Shown here: one piece after another, positions 37,018-49,717 of the stretch
How the letters are laid out: each line of letters starts with the position of its first letter
Numbering within the stretch: position 1 is the first letter of the stretch
DNA from: Saururus chinensis
Lineage: Eukaryota; Streptophyta; Magnoliopsida; Piperales; Saururaceae
DNA length: 64,000 bases
Assembly: GCA_035235625.1 (NCBI GenBank)
Contig: CP141143.1
Location: forward strand, 24,535,092-24,599,091
Direction: 5' to 3'
The notes under the pieces: model-generated
Databases searched by the model: none
Seen by the model: only the letters and a program-made list of their open reading frames with translations
Told to the model about the DNA's origin: nothing
Translations under genes and position numbers: made by a program

Positions 37018-39550
37018 ACCACAAAATTGAAAAAACAACTTGGACCAACCCCATTATAGATAACACATTATAATTTTTAGTTCGGGTTACTTAGGTTGGC
37101 TTTTGATTTTAGGTTTAGTCACTTTGGAAACTAAGTAACCCATCTCCATCTCCATTGGGAGTCTGGGACTGGCTTCTTTAGCAATTGTTTTGCTTCCTTT
37201 CTTACCAAAAATTCTAATTTAAACAGAATCCTAGTTCATTGCCTCCTCCCTCCCAAGTCCAATTGAGGTCGTCATGTGCATGCCTCCTCCCAGCCAAAGG
37301 CAAATGATCTTCGCTTCTCCTCTTGAGTCTTGAACGCTGACCGATTTCCTCTTCTGCTTCAAGCCTTTGTACTTTGGCCGTACCCTGCATCAATGCTCTA
37401 GCCTCCTCCCTCCCAAGTCTCAATTGGACCGTCTTTGCTCTTGCCTCCCAGCACCTAGCCTCTGCCTATGATTCCAGCCTCCTTCCTCCCCAGTCTCGAC
37501 TGGCTTCTTGTAGGCCGCATCTAGGGACAGAGCTAGGGGGGGACTTGAGGGGCCCATGGCCCCCCAACCACCTTTGAGAAATTTTACTTTTATGTCATGA
37601 AGTACTATTTTTTTTTCTTATTGGTGCAATAAGGTGGCCACCCGGTAGTCTTTCTCTATAATAGATCTGCTATAGAACGAATACGTTTATTTTTCAAGTG
37701 GTTCATATCATCTAAGTGTACCCGTTCCAAATTTAATGCCGGACTTGATTGGATTGAGCCTTGGTATGGAAACCTACTAAGTGGTAACTTTCAAATTAAG
37801 AATAAACCCTAGAATGAAAAATGGGCAATCCTAAGTCAAATTTTATTTTTATAAAACAAGAGTTTAGAAAGTAAGAATCAAATAAAAAAATAAATAGGTG
37901 CAGAGACTCAATGGACCGCATCCCAGCAATTTCTTCAAGTATTTGTTGCTTCACTAATTGCATGTATGGGCTTAATACTTCTATTTCTCTCGGGCATACT
38001 TTTTCTACCCAAATTTTATGATCCATGTCTCCACCCTGTAGAATACTAGAGGCTGCCATGCCCAGTTCAAGAGTGTGTGACTTTTAGTCTTCGTCCTTGG
38101 GTCGAATTGACACTCCAATATCCTCTGTCTTGAGTCCCGATCGAGTTCTGTCTGGTGTCCACCCTTGCTTGGCTGCTCCTGGCCTCCCTCCTCCAGCGAT
38201 GCACTTCCCTCCCAGGTCCTCCATCGGCATCTGCCACCACTCCTGGCCTCATTCCTTGTGCTGTGTGGCTTCATCCAAATTCCAAACATATGAAGCTAAC
38301 ATTTTCTCCAATGCTCCAAGTACGTAATAGCCGGTGCATTGAAGTTTTTATCAGCATAAACGTGATTTTGCACACTTGTCTCTTCCGCATATTGTGACCA
38401 GTCTCAAGATTTAAACTTCACTATGACTGGTGCCACATATGAGGAATGATGGTTGCCGCACGTGCACCACCATGCGCTCCCATGTGCAGGTCCATGCCTA
38501 CACGTGAGACACGTATGCATCATAGTGCGCACGCAAGAGCATCGCCACCTCGGCACAAGACAAATACTCCCACAATCTTATATAAATTATCTTATTTAGA
38601 AAAAATTTATCCTATTCTCTATTATCCTACTAATTATAAAGTTTATAACATTGTTCATATAATAAAAGCATGAAAATCTAAGCCAGAATTTTTTTAAAAA
38701 AAAGTTATCTTTTCTACTATAAAAAGGTGTTTCTTACCTTTTATAAAATTCATTAAGATTATTAAAATAAACTAAGGGGAATAACATTTTTACTAGTATC
38801 AACAAAATTGAAGTTTCATTTTATGCACATTCTATTTATTGTTCTACTCGACAATAAACCAGTGTAAAAAAATGCATAAGAACCTTTAATTTATAAGATC
38901 GACGGTACATACGTTAATATACATTAGCATTATTAGCAACGCTAACATACTCTAATATGTGCGCTGTAAATCTTAAATATCAAGGGTTCACTGCGCTCAT
39001 CGTTAGCGGAAACATGAAAAACTTTTCCTCCCTAACCACGTAGAAGACATTCTATTTATCACCAATTAAAGCTACTCGCTCATTCTTTCCTTTCCACTCA
39101 TCTCAATGTTCTTATTTTCTTTTCTGCACTCACATGGTCATTTGTTTACGTGGTTGACCCTTCATAGATGAGAAAGTTAGACTCATATCACACGTTCGGG
39201 CAAGTCTCAAATCATGCTAGACTCGGTCACTGACTTTTGTACCATGTCATTTGGTCCATAACTGTCACGCTTATTGAACATGTAATGGTATACTAGTATT
39301 CTGTGGAACATATGCAGCACATTTAATTCCTTGGGCAGATAGTTTGAAGTGTTTTTTATATTCTTCACTGATAATGAGTCTAGTATAAATTGTGGATAAA
39401 AGTCCTTCATTTATCAGATCAACGGTGCACACACTACCGCACGTTAATATCAATATAAAACATAAAAAATTCTTTCCAGCTAACTACACATTGGAGACTT
39501 CCAATAATGCAGCACCTAATCATAAACGTATCAATAATTCATAAACTACC
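37018..39550. other. Spacer upstream of TBCCD1
   Basis: No gene is supported. 37235-37500 has 'cctcctccctcccaagtc..aattg' twice and related words, so a local duplication is likely. 37520-37570 (gggggacttgaggggcccatggccccc) looks like a transposon edge. 38040-38290 is GC-richer, with overlapping frames on both strands. 38896-38990 contains a loose inverted repeat around 'acggtacatacgttaatatacatta / taatatgtgcgctgtaaatct', echoed at 39418-39460. Confidence 0.45.
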
Positions 39551-39557
39551 AAAATCA

Positions 39558-39772
39558 TGGGCCATACTGTCCAAAGGCCCATTCTTTGGGGCCCAAACAG
39601 AAAAACGTGGCCCGCATATACTGGCCACCCAAAAATCATGCGAATGTGTTAATAGAGGATGAGCTTGGATCCTGCAATGGGTTATGCTACACCAACTCTA
39701 TAAACCAGTGAAACCATGAGCTTCTGATTTCGGCCCAGTCATTTAGGGCCCAAATCAGAAGATGGGGGCCCA
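39558..39772 (+). promoter_or_regulatory. TBCCD1 promoter with clustered site II (GGCCCA) boxes
   Basis: Six GGCCCA/TGGGCC hexamers (39558, 39576, 39590, 39732, 39747, 39767) lie 100-315 bases before the ATG. TATAAA sits at 39699-39704 between the two groups. GGCCCA (site II) boxes are bound by TCP factors and mark promoters of broadly expressed, cell-cycle and ribosomal genes in plants. This fits a housekeeping gene. Confidence 0.6.
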
Positions 39773-39871
39773 ATACTCGGCGGCCAACAAACCACGTGAC
39801 AGTTTAAGACCCTCGTAAGTTGGGAACCTTTTTAGATCACTCCATCTTCTCCTCTCAACCTTCTTCCTCCG

Positions 39872-42800
39872 ATGGTCACGGACGCCGAGCCGTCGACGCC
39901 GCCGCCGGCGGCATCGCCGCCGCCCCCATCCCCCGTCCTCCTCCGCTCGAGGCGCGAGACCTTCGAGTACGGCCTCCTCCCGATCTCGAAACTCATCTTC
40001 TCTGACGGGGCCGCCACCCTCGGCCCACTCAAGGAGAGGCTCGTACGGGCCTCCCCGACGCCGCCCGTCGTTGGGGCCGAGCTGATTTCTGAGGCCCTCG
40101 GGATCCCCATTGAGCAGTCACGGCTCGTTCTAGACACCCTAGCCGCCGTCCTCCCCTCCGACTCCGCTGCTGGTGCCGGCGAGGAGGCTCACGTCGACGA
40201 TCTGATCCTCTTCCTCTACGTCCAGTCCTACAAGCGGCTGCTTCCGAAACCCCACAAGGACTCGGCCTCTGTGGCGGACGTATGGCCGACGACTTCGGCG
40301 TTTGATGGCTATCTCTCTGCTCTCTCCCCCTTGCAGGTAATTTGGGTCTTCCAATCTTTTGTGGCGTTCTTCAAATGTTCTTTCGATCAAAAAGCTGTGA
40401 GTTTTACGCGGGTTTGGTCTTTAGGTAATGGAACCGATGAATTGTCATTTGGAGTAGATTCATTGTTTCGAAAATGTGATACTTTTCCGTCAATAATCTG
40501 GTATCATTTCATGATTTTTCAGATCAAGACGCTATTTTGTTATTTTTTTATTATGTTGATCTTGTGACATCAGGTGAGACAGGAAAACTAAATTTGGAGT
40601 GTAATTTGAAGTCAGATTGGTAGTAGTGAAAATTATAAGGGGGATTTTTTTTTCTTTTTGTGATTTTTCAATGTTTGAAAGGGAACCGGAACTGGGTGTG
40701 GAGCACGAAGGCGGTTCTGCTATCTATGACAGATCATTTTTTTCTGCATGGAAGTTAGACATGAGTGATAACATGTGTTGAATTGAACTCATTACTCATA
40801 ATGCATGGTAGTTGTATATTATGATTTTTGTTTTCATTGGAAAATTTGGATGTTAATGTTCTCATCAATTTTGCATGCTTATAGCATTGGGTGAATCTGT
40901 GGAACTCATAAATGTCCGGTTCTATGGGGACAAATTACACTTTTTGCTTTAACTCGATAGAATTGCCAGGACCAAATAGGGCTCTGAAAACCCAATCTGG
41001 TGATGTGGTATTGGACCAAATGATATTACAGTGGAACTTACATTCGTTGTGGGTCTTTTCAGGATGAACTGAATTGCTGTTTTTTAATTATTTAATTGGT
41101 GTTTGCAGCTTGCCCGAAGCAATAGCCGCCGTTTTATGCCATCACAGGCTGATGAAGAGGCTCATCAGTTATCATATTTGCAAAAACATCTGGGCAACAT
41201 ACTTGCCCTCTTGGCTGAACCTACAGAAGGCGAGGGAGAAGAGTCTCTGGTTTGTAGTAGCTGTTAGTTTTATGTTCGCAACTTTTCTAACCATGAATGT
41301 CATGCGTGTCATAATTTTATTAGGTTCTTGTTTGGTATCATTTTTTTTGTTCGTCTAAGATGTATAAATAGCATCAGTTTTTTTTCCCTTATGTATAAAC
41401 AATATGGTTGTGCTTCAATGTCCAAATTCTATAACTAACATTGTTCCATAATACTCCCTCTATCCTATATAACAGCTGTATTTGAAAAAATAGTGGTTTT
41501 TATTTAATGGTGAAACCCACATCTATGAGGAGGGAAAACAAGCTTATAGTACTCTTTTTTAAGTACCCAGTCACTTACATTGTACTAAATGGAGTGATTA
41601 ATATGGAACAAATTTTTTTGCTAAATGGAGCTATTAATTTGGGACAAAAGGAGTATATGGTTAGAGGCCGCTACTGAAGGAAGGCAACTGCAGTTAGTGT
41701 CAATATTAAATTATAGAGGATGTATAGCCAGAGCTGCAGCTCCCTGACCATCAGATCATGGTTGCAGACCAGGGAGCCAGAACTGTTGTGAGCTGCAGCT
41801 CTGGCTAGTTTTTCCCTAAAGTATATCACTGAGAAGCAGCATATTTAATTTTCTTCGTTTTTTTTATATTCTTGGTCGTGGTTTCCACATATTAACTGCT
41901 GATTTTTTTCATTTTAATGTCTGTAATACATTAGAGGAAATATATTGGCTACTTGAAAGTGTTTGTCTGATGTTATGTGTAGGTTTTGACATTAGAAAGT
42001 TTTGAACACCTGGGGCTTCTTATTCAGTTTGGTGAAAAGGGTTCTGAAGGAGTTCCTTTGAGTCAAGCTGCACCCTTCTTTGCAAATTCTGATCCAGACA
42101 TGCCCGCTGTTCCTGTTCCTGCTGCACATGTACATGACTGGCTCCTACAGAATATTATTGCTTCCTTGGAGCATACGGCAGAGAAATTTTCAGCCAAAGA
42201 AAATGGTCCATCGGCTGCCTTTGATGCAGATGTTACCATGGCTGATGCATGCCTTGTCCTGTCAAAGAACCAAAATAAGAGTCAAGCCACATTTGTGGAG
42301 GGAATCTCCAAGTCCTCTGTGGTAAAGCATGCAAGTGACATAAATAGAAATTCTGTTAAGGTAATGACGTCAAACTCTCTCAACTTTTATAAAAGAATGG
42401 ACTGATTGAGGTTATAGTGTCAGGTTTGTGCATTGTTTAAAATTTCAATCTTAATGGCGTTATCTTTTAACAGAATCTACTTTAGCATTTATTTTGAGCA
42501 TATGTGTGCAGAAATGAGAAATGATATCGTTGTGTTGAGTCGATAGCCTATCTGATGATATTATTGTTGATTTCCAATTTCTATAATTAAAAGCCTAATC
42601 ACTAAGTTGCCAAATTTCAACTACTTTATACTTCTGTGTTCAAATAAATCTTATTAAGAAGGGAAAAAATTTTTTTTGCAGTGTGTGAAATTTGAGTCAG
42701 TTGTGTAGACTGGCCTGTTTTAAGGATGCTGTTGGCTGCTCAATGCATGAAACTTTGCATCTCATAAAGGCTAATAAGTCGAAAGATGAGATGCCAACCT

Positions 42801-45800
42801 ACTCATTATATCCTGCATAGCATATGCAACAAAATTGTCAAAAAACTTTTACATGCTAAGTATAGCACTAAGTGCAGTATTGGGAAGTCGAAATCGATGC
42901 TTAACATTATCCTTTCCATAGTTTTGATTGTATAACTTTCATCAGCTGGATCTATACTTGTTACTGAAATTTTTAACCTTATTTCAGGTTATAAACTGCC
43001 ATGATTCAGTCATTTATATTCTAGCACCTTTAAGATATGCTACTATTTATGGATGTTCTGATACAACTATTGTCCTTGGAGCTGTTGGAAAGGTATGTCA
43101 ACATTTTATACATTATCACATGAAATCTGGTGTTTTTTTCTCAAAAATTTGATACAAGTTATGTAGGCATTTTGTTTATATATTGTGGAATTTAAGCCAT
43201 TATTGAGTGGCTACCTATAGCCGATCCCGTTGTTCTTCATCTCAATTACTGGAACAAAAAAATGATATGTGATTGTACGTCATAGGTGCCAGGAAGATTT
43301 TCAGATTTTAGATAATATGATCTGAACACTGTGATACACTGAGCTACTCGACCTTTATATTTTGATTGAATTTTTCTTTCTTCCTGCATGAACATCTGTG
43401 TATATATTTGTTTTCGCAGTCGGCAAGAGTGGAGCACTGTGAAAGGGTACATGTAATTGCAGCTACAAAGCGAATCTGCATTGCCAATTGTCGTGAGTGT
43501 GTGTTCTATTTGGGGGTTAACCAGCAACCACTTATTCTTGGTGACAACCATAAACTGCAGGTTAGAAATTCTAGTATGTGATTTTTTATTTTGAGATTGT
43601 GACTGTCAGTTTTGTTGAGATATTTATATACGTCTTTTGTTTGTTATTTGAATTAGTTTTATGAGTTTATGGTTAAAAGTGGGACCTGATTATTTTATTA
43701 TTGTCATCAGGTGGCACCATACAATACGTTTTATTCTCAATTAGAGGAGCACATGGCTCAAGTTGGTGTAGATGCTGGTTCTAACAGATGGGATCAACCC
43801 ATAACACTGGGAATGGTTGACCCTCATGATTCATTATCCCATCCAGCTGGTGTTTCTGATGTACAAGCCGAGTCTGCTACATGTGTTGACCCTGACCAAT
43901 TCACAAATTTTCAGGTAAGTTCACATTTTATTTCTGTCCACCATAGGTTTATTTGTCCATTTTGCGCATATGCTTTCCTTTAATTTCTCTGAAAGTTTAC
44001 TGCTTAAATTTTTTCTGATGTACCAAACATGACCTCTTACTATTACTTTGCATGTATGTTTGCAGATTCCCAATTGGTTTGGAGTTGAATCACCTGGGCT
44101 GACGAAGGATAATCCTTTTATGCTGCCTGAGTCTTACATGACATCACAGAGGAAAAATGTATGTCCACCTTCCTGGAGACTGGTGATTCATAAAACTACT
44201 TATGTTAACTGTCTGTTCTAACCTCTTAGGATTACAAGGTAAAAAGAGTATAGAAAGTTGGATGAAAGAGGAGAATAATAGAGTGAAAGGGGAGAAGATT
44301 AGATGAAGAGGAGGAGAGATTAAGGAAAATATCCCAAGCTATGTTCCGAATGATATTACTGTTCACGGATTACTGTATCTATGGCAACAGTCCTATAGTT
44401 TTACGCTTACCCAATTACAATTCTTAAATGAACTAGGAAACTAACATGAAATAGTGCATAAATTAAAGTAGGAAAGGTAATTGAATTAGACTTCAGCTAA
44501 ACTAGGAATCTTAAAACTTCTTAAAATAGAATTATCATAAACTAGGAAAGTTGGAACCCATTAGGATTACAGGTATATAGAGTATAGAAAGTTGGATGAA
44601 AAGGAAGAATAATAGAGTGAAAGGGGAGAATAATCAGATGAAGAGGTGTAGGAGAAACCCAGCTCTGCTCTTGCAAAAGACTGTTCATATACTACTGTGG
44701 CAATGGGAGGCAGTAAGCCCTTTTATAGTTTTACACTTACCCAATTTCAACTCTTAATCAAGCCAGGAAACTAACATGAAATAGTGTATGAACTAAAGTA
44801 GGAAAGCTCAATGAATTAAGCTTCAACTAAATAAGGAAGCTTATAACTTAAAATAAAATTATCTTAAACCTGGAAAGTTCCAGTAGCTATAGAATATTTA
44901 TCCCAATCTTGCTGACAGAAAAGGATAAGGGCCATAACACCATCTCTCTACACATTGTTATATATCTGATCTGTCCCAACCTGGCCTTTGGCTGTTTGGT
45001 TGTTCAAAGTGTAGTTTAGCAAAATGAAGGTTTTAGATTATTGGTTCCATTTATATTTTGTATCTGTTTTAACCCAATAATGAATAAAAAAAGGAACACT
45101 GATCTGGTTCCGCATGTTTCTTAATGCAAGGGTTGCCCTTCAGGCTGCTTGGTTAACATTTTAACAACTAATTTTCTTTTGCCGCTTATCCTGAAAGTAA
45201 AATGGGTTTCCTTCATTATCAAAACAGTTGGCATCCGTGGGAATCAAAGGCAGTTGCTTGTGGCCTAGGCTAATTTTAAGTACCCAATTTCCTAGGCAGT
45301 TTTGCTCTCCTATTAGTAATTTGGATTTGATGATGTAGTTAAGTATGTATGAGGCAGTAAGCTTATATGCACTGCCTGGTGGGCTACGGTTATACTCAAG
45401 CACTGTAGTTTTAAATCTATACACTTGTATTGAGACTTTGAAAAACAATGATTTTGACTTGTCTCAAGAACTTTAAGGTTGGTATGAATTCCCTTCAGTG
45501 ACTAGGTTGTATTTCGCTTAATAAAAAGAAAAAAACAAAATAAGTAATATTAATTTTGCCTTCTAGGCAACTCATCTTGGCTATCTTGCTAAATTAAACA
45601 TGTTGTCTGGGCGATTTAAAAGCCACTGTAGTATCCAAATTAAAAAATTAAAGCGTATACATTTACATTTTATATTTATATGGAAAAACATTAGCCTGTT
45701 CAAGCCCCATACAATGGGGCAGGCCAGACTTTAAACTTCCTTTGAAAGGGGCCGGTTCACAGGTGGTGAGTGCTGGCAAATTAGCCCCTGCAGTTTATAT

Positions 45801-46482
45801 ATTCTGCATGTGTGTAGTTATGTATGAATACCTTAGACAAAAAGTTTAATTCTCTTTATGGCAGTTAATAGAATTGCTGGCGAGATTTGTATCCAGTTTA
45901 TCTGAAATAGTTAAGTGCCACCTAAAACAGGATCATGATTCTAGATTTGAATTTTTCCTCTTATGCCGTGTTTTTTTTAATTTTTATGTATGTATTGTTT
46001 TTAATGGAATGGATGAATTGTTTCCCTTTACAGCATCAGGTTTTAAATGATCTCAAACAAGACATGAGGGATGCACAACTTGAGGAGACCAGGAAAAGGG
46101 AGTTAGCAACTGCCCTTCATGTCTACTTCAAGGATTGGCTATACGGTAATATTTGTTTCAGTTTTATTCTCACAAAATTTTAAGTTGTATGTATAATACT
46201 TAGTTTTGTTCACAGGGTAGTTATACTGCGAGTTTTAATTACATTGTTTGAGGCGTGGGAATAAAAGAACCGAATTAGTATATTCATGATATAACTTGTT
46301 AAATTCTCTAACCCAAACTATTTTCATGTTGTCTTCATAAGGATTTAGTGGTGATTATTGGTCAATATTCGAAAGACAATATATCTGTTACTTTTCTGAT
46401 CCATCGTCATAATGTTAACTGAATTCATTGTCTGACAGCATCTGGAAATATCCGTCAGCTTTACTGTTTACAAGGTGATTAG
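39872..46482 (+). CDS. TBCCD1: TBCC domain-containing protein 1
   Basis: Nine exons: 39872-40336, 41109-41249, 41983-42360, 42988-43092, 43420-43560, 43711-43914, 44066-44158, 46034-46145 and 46439-46482. All are GT-AG and in phase, giving 560 residues, the usual length of plant TBCCD1. The N-terminus is Pro-rich (PPPAASPPPPSP), then RRETFEYGLLPISKLIF, a signature of the family. The tubulin-cofactor-C-like beta-helix domain spans about 329-450 (NCHDSVIYILAPLRYATIYG, then VHVIAATKRICIANCRECVFYLGVNQQPLILGDNHKLQVAPYNTFY). The C-terminus has a short charged helix (LNDLKQDMRDAQLEETRKRE) and ends RQLYCLQGD. Related proteins in animals, Chlamydomonas and trypanosomes place centrioles or the Golgi; plant function is poorly defined. 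It looks fully functional. The first exon is very GC-rich. Confidence 0.96.
41454..41653. mobile_element. Stowaway MITE in TBCCD1 intron 2, 200 bp
   Basis: It is bounded by TA (41452-41453, 41654-41655), with CTCCCTCTATCC at the left and GGGACAAAAGGAG at the right, the Stowaway terminal pair. The inner arms have diverged more than in the copy at 14442, so the insertion is older. Confidence 0.78.
41725..41807. repeat. Perfect 18-bp-arm hairpin in TBCCD1 intron 2
   Basis: TAGCCAGAGCTGCAGCTC (41725-41742) and its exact complement (41790-41807) enclose 47 bases. Inside, 'ctccctg' and 'cagggag' pair again and could extend the stem. The arms themselves contain the palindrome GAGCTGCAGCTC. Confidence 0.9.
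44228..44887. repeat. ~330-bp tandem duplication in TBCCD1 intron 7
   Basis: Copies 44228-44562 and 44563-44887 both begin 'aggattaca', have 'agagtatagaaagttggatgaaa', 'aataatagagtgaaaggggagaa' and 'ggaaactaacatgaaatagtg', and end 'taaac..ggaaagtt'. They differ at perhaps 15-20% of sites, so the duplication is old. The sequence is AT-rich and not coding. Confidence 0.85.
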
Positions 46483-46849
46483 AGCATATGAAGTGGCACA
46501 TAGTCCAGTCTTCTCCCCAGCTTATCCTTGCTAAGTTGTAAATTAAGCCCTTTATCAGTCTTCACAGCCTGTTTCACCCCTTTTTTCCTAGACTTTGGTG
46601 TGGAATGTCGTAGCTTGTGCGCTCAAAGTCTCTAGATTAACTTAGAGGGGATGTTGTACGTTACATTGGCAATTCAGTCATCAAATTTTTACTGTTTCTA
46701 GTTTATTTTCCTTGTATTATTATAACCGTTTGTTGTCAGCACTGCATTATGGCTGCGGGGGGTTCTTTTATGTACCGGGTTCATAAGAAAGAAGAGAACT
46801 TTCTGGGAGAGAGTTTGTAGCCCTATTGAGATTATTTTGTAGGGTGTGT
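46483..46849 (+). other. TBCCD1 3' untranslated region (inferred)
   Basis: Directly follows the stop. There is no other frame of note. The first strong AATAAA poly(A) signal comes at 46857, in the duplicated block that follows. Confidence 0.5.
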
Positions 46850-47077
46850 TTAAGCGAATAAATCTGCGTGGTTCACATTTACCTGTTTTGATCAAACTGT
46901 TGTAACAAGCAGATAGTTTGACATTAACGACCCCCCTTAATTATACTGCTTCCTTGGCCCGTGATTAAGCGAATAAATCTGCGTGGTTCACTTTGACCTG
47001 TCATAGAAATCTGTTGTAACAAGCAGACAGTTTGACATTAATGACCCGCAAATTGTACTACTTCCATGGCCCATGAT
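46850..47077. repeat. 115-bp tandem duplication carrying two AATAAA signals
   Basis: 46850-46964 and 46965-47077 both begin 'ttaagcgaataaatctgcgtggttcac', have 'ctgttgtaacaagcaga.agtttgacattaa.gaccc', and end 'tactgcttccttggcccgtgatt' or nearly so. Each copy has AATAAA about eight bases in, so TBCCD1 could end at either. Confidence 0.9.
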
Positions 47078-47848
47078 TGTGTTGGCGGTTCAAAGAAGCC
47101 ACTATGAGGAAAAGAGGTTACTTTTAAGATGACTTGGAAGGAAATAATGAGAATAGATTATGTGATGTATGATTTGGATGCGGAAACAGTCGATGATCAG
47201 GTCAAATGACGAAGCAGGATCTGTGTTGGCGAATCCATTTTAATGAGATAAAATGATGATGATGTTATAACCCACCTTTTGTAAATATAAAAGCCAGTTA
47301 GCAAGTCAGGTGAACTTATAGATGAAACAAAGGAAACGACGACTGGAGTAAAAGATGTTACTAGAATCTAGAAGTTATCCTGGACATGCAAAAGCTCGGA
47401 AGCTAATAGGCAGTAGAACTACGGTTATAGAATTTAAGCATAGCAACTCGTTTTTGACAGAGTTTTTACTTGGTCTATTTTCAATTTGGAAATTCACAAC
47501 GCCTCTGTACCAATCCGACATTTTATCGAGGTAATTTTGAAATGCATAAAAAGTTACTACTGGCCAATCCAGCATGCATGAGAAGTTGTAGTGATAATTG
47601 TACTTACTGGGGTATGCTAGTTGGACCTCTTCATCTCGAGGGAGAAATCCCAGGGTCAAATCCCTGCCTTCTGACATCTAAGTTTGACTGTGTGGCATCT
47701 AGTGTGTGAGGAGGGATGCGTGAGTTGTAACTATAAAAACAAATGTTACATATTGCCTAAGGAAGAACCATTTCTTTCTGAGTGTCGTAAAATGTCAGTG
47801 TACGTCCAGTGATGTAATTTTAAAGGTGACGGGTTTGCCACTCTCACA
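47078..47848. other. Spacer with a possible tRNA-derived SINE
   Basis: At 47613-47664 a box A-like TATGCTAGTTGG and a box B-like GGGTCAAATCCC are about 40 bases apart, as in tRNA-derived promoters. No cloverleaf or clear target duplication was found, so a SINE head or chance match are both possible. The remainder holds no gene. Confidence 0.35.
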
Positions 47849-47853
47849 CTTTG

Positions 47854-49717
47854 TGTTACACCCCGACCCAACTAACTTTACTTATCAATTGGATGTTATT
47901 TTAGCCTTAATTTCTGTCAATCCTTTTAGATCAATCGTAGGGTTCTTAGAGTAGGTTGTAATGAGCCTAGGAACACAAATTTTGGATACCGAGATCGTAG
48001 ATTACAACCTCGTTGTGTGTGTCTTGGGCAATACCTATATTATTTTTGCAAGAAAATATATGCTTGTGTAGTCTTATTTTGAAGGGTTTGTCGATATGAG
48101 TCCAACGATACTAAAACCACGCAATTCTGAGCTTAGAGAAAAAAGTTATACTCAATAGAATTTTTTTTTTGTTTAAAATAAATGGCATCAGCCAACACTA
48201 GCACTAAAGCTAGTGCACTGGTGTATCTAGCTGACGCTTGCGTTAGCTCTAGATATGGCATGTTGTAGTAGGTTATGCCTACTGCAGTAGGTTATGCCTG
48301 TCGCATGCAGCATGTCATGGCCTATTGCAGTAGGCTATGCCTGCCGCAACCGGCCTCTTCTGTAGCTAGCCATGCGGGTTAGCCTGGCGGTTAGCTGTAG
48401 GCTAGCCTTGCGGCTAACCTGATCAACATAGGCTAGCCCTGTGGCTAGCCTATTTTATCAACTATTGGATGTGTGCCACAACGTTGGAGTTCTCCTATTT
48501 AAGGAGGGGAAGAGGGGGTGCTCAACTCGCCCCTACCTCATTTTCTTCCCATTTTCTTTGTGCTACACCGTTTATAAACTTTAAACACGTAGTTTTTCAT
48601 CATCCTTCGCCCATTTTTACCCTTTCAAAAACCGAACTTAATTTAAAGGTGTCTGACATCATGAGATGGTCCATTTTTTGAAATAACCCCTCTAAAAGGT
48701 AGAAACGACCCGAGGCAAGACAAGACCCTATCCGCCACCCTCGGGCTGGGAACAAAGACTATCCCAGCGCTAGGGGAGGTTCTACTCGCTTCACCCGAGC
48801 CAGACTAGGAGACTGTCCTGACGTTGGGGGAGGTTCTGCCTGCCTCACCCGAATCGGACGAAGAAACTATCTCAGCACAAGTGGAGGTGCCGCCCACCGC
48901 TTTTAAGCCGACCGTAAACATAGGCTTAACGAGGGTGGGTGGTTTTAAATATTATTTTTGTATTAAGGCTAAGCTCCAATTTTTTTTACTAAAAGCATAC
49001 TTATAAATGTTTTAGAATATCGTTAGGGTATGGACGAATGTCCGCCCTTACGAGATTATTTTAGTACCAATTATTTGATTATTCCATTTAATTTAAAAAT
49101 TCAGAATTTGAAGGGTAGTTCTTCGGCACACAACCCTAAGAATTATCGGAGTTTATTACTCCTAGATACTACCTAATGAGGCTTTTAGCGCACTGAGGAA
49201 TTGGGGTATCACGGAAAAACCCCTCTTTTTTTAATCTTGTTGCCCCATGAGTACGGGTATATGTCATTTTAGTATCGGCGACATTCTGTGAATAAAAAAA
49301 ATTTGTTTTAAGCTATGTAATTGTTTTGTTTTTAAATTCTAAGTTATGAATTTGTTGTACGATTTATCTTACCTCTGCATGTTAATAGAATTTAATGCTA
49401 CCTACTGGGTATAAAGTTTTATACTCACCTACCCCCAGATATTGCAAATGTAGATACTAGTATGGGGCTATAGCCGATTAGCCAATAGAAAAAGGGCTAA
49501 TACGCCAAATTTTGTTTAATTAGATTTTTGTATGTATTGTATATTTATGCTGACATAATTTTATGGCGTGTATAGCTCTAACTTTTGTTAGTTTGTACTT
49601 ATGCATTTTAATATTATTATGGGTTTCTTATTTATACACAGTCGATTCGGGCCCTCTTTGCTTACAAGTTTTACGAAACGCCAACTTTTAAGTTAATACA
49701 AAAGTCGGGGCGTAACA
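47854..49717 (+). mobile_element. Solo LTR, 1.86 kb, gypsy type
   Basis: It starts TGTTACACCCCGAC and ends GTCGGGGCGTAACA, nearly perfect inverted ends of 14 bases. It is flanked by an exact target duplication CTTTG (47849-47853 and 49718-49722). Sub-blocks ('gggtttgtcgatatgag.ccaacg', 'tatactcacctaccccc') recur in the LTRs at 51040 and 54685, so the three are distantly related. It carries internal repeats (48262-48453, 48742-48900). No coding region adjoins it. Confidence 0.93.
48262..48453 (+). repeat. Short-period repeats inside the solo LTR (GTAGGTTATGCC / GGCTAGCC units)
   Basis: First 'gcagtaggttatgcctgc'-like units of about 22-40 bases (three to four copies), then 'ggctagcc.tg.ggcta' units of about 22-30 bases (four copies). 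A separate array of about 63-base units (gactatcccagcgctaggggaggttct...) occurs three times at 48742-48900. Confidence 0.75.

Noticed and set aside
37796-38059. 87-codon minus-strand frame beginning AASSILQGGDMDHKIW
   Set aside because: Looks mildly gene-like, but no homology I recognise and no exon partners.
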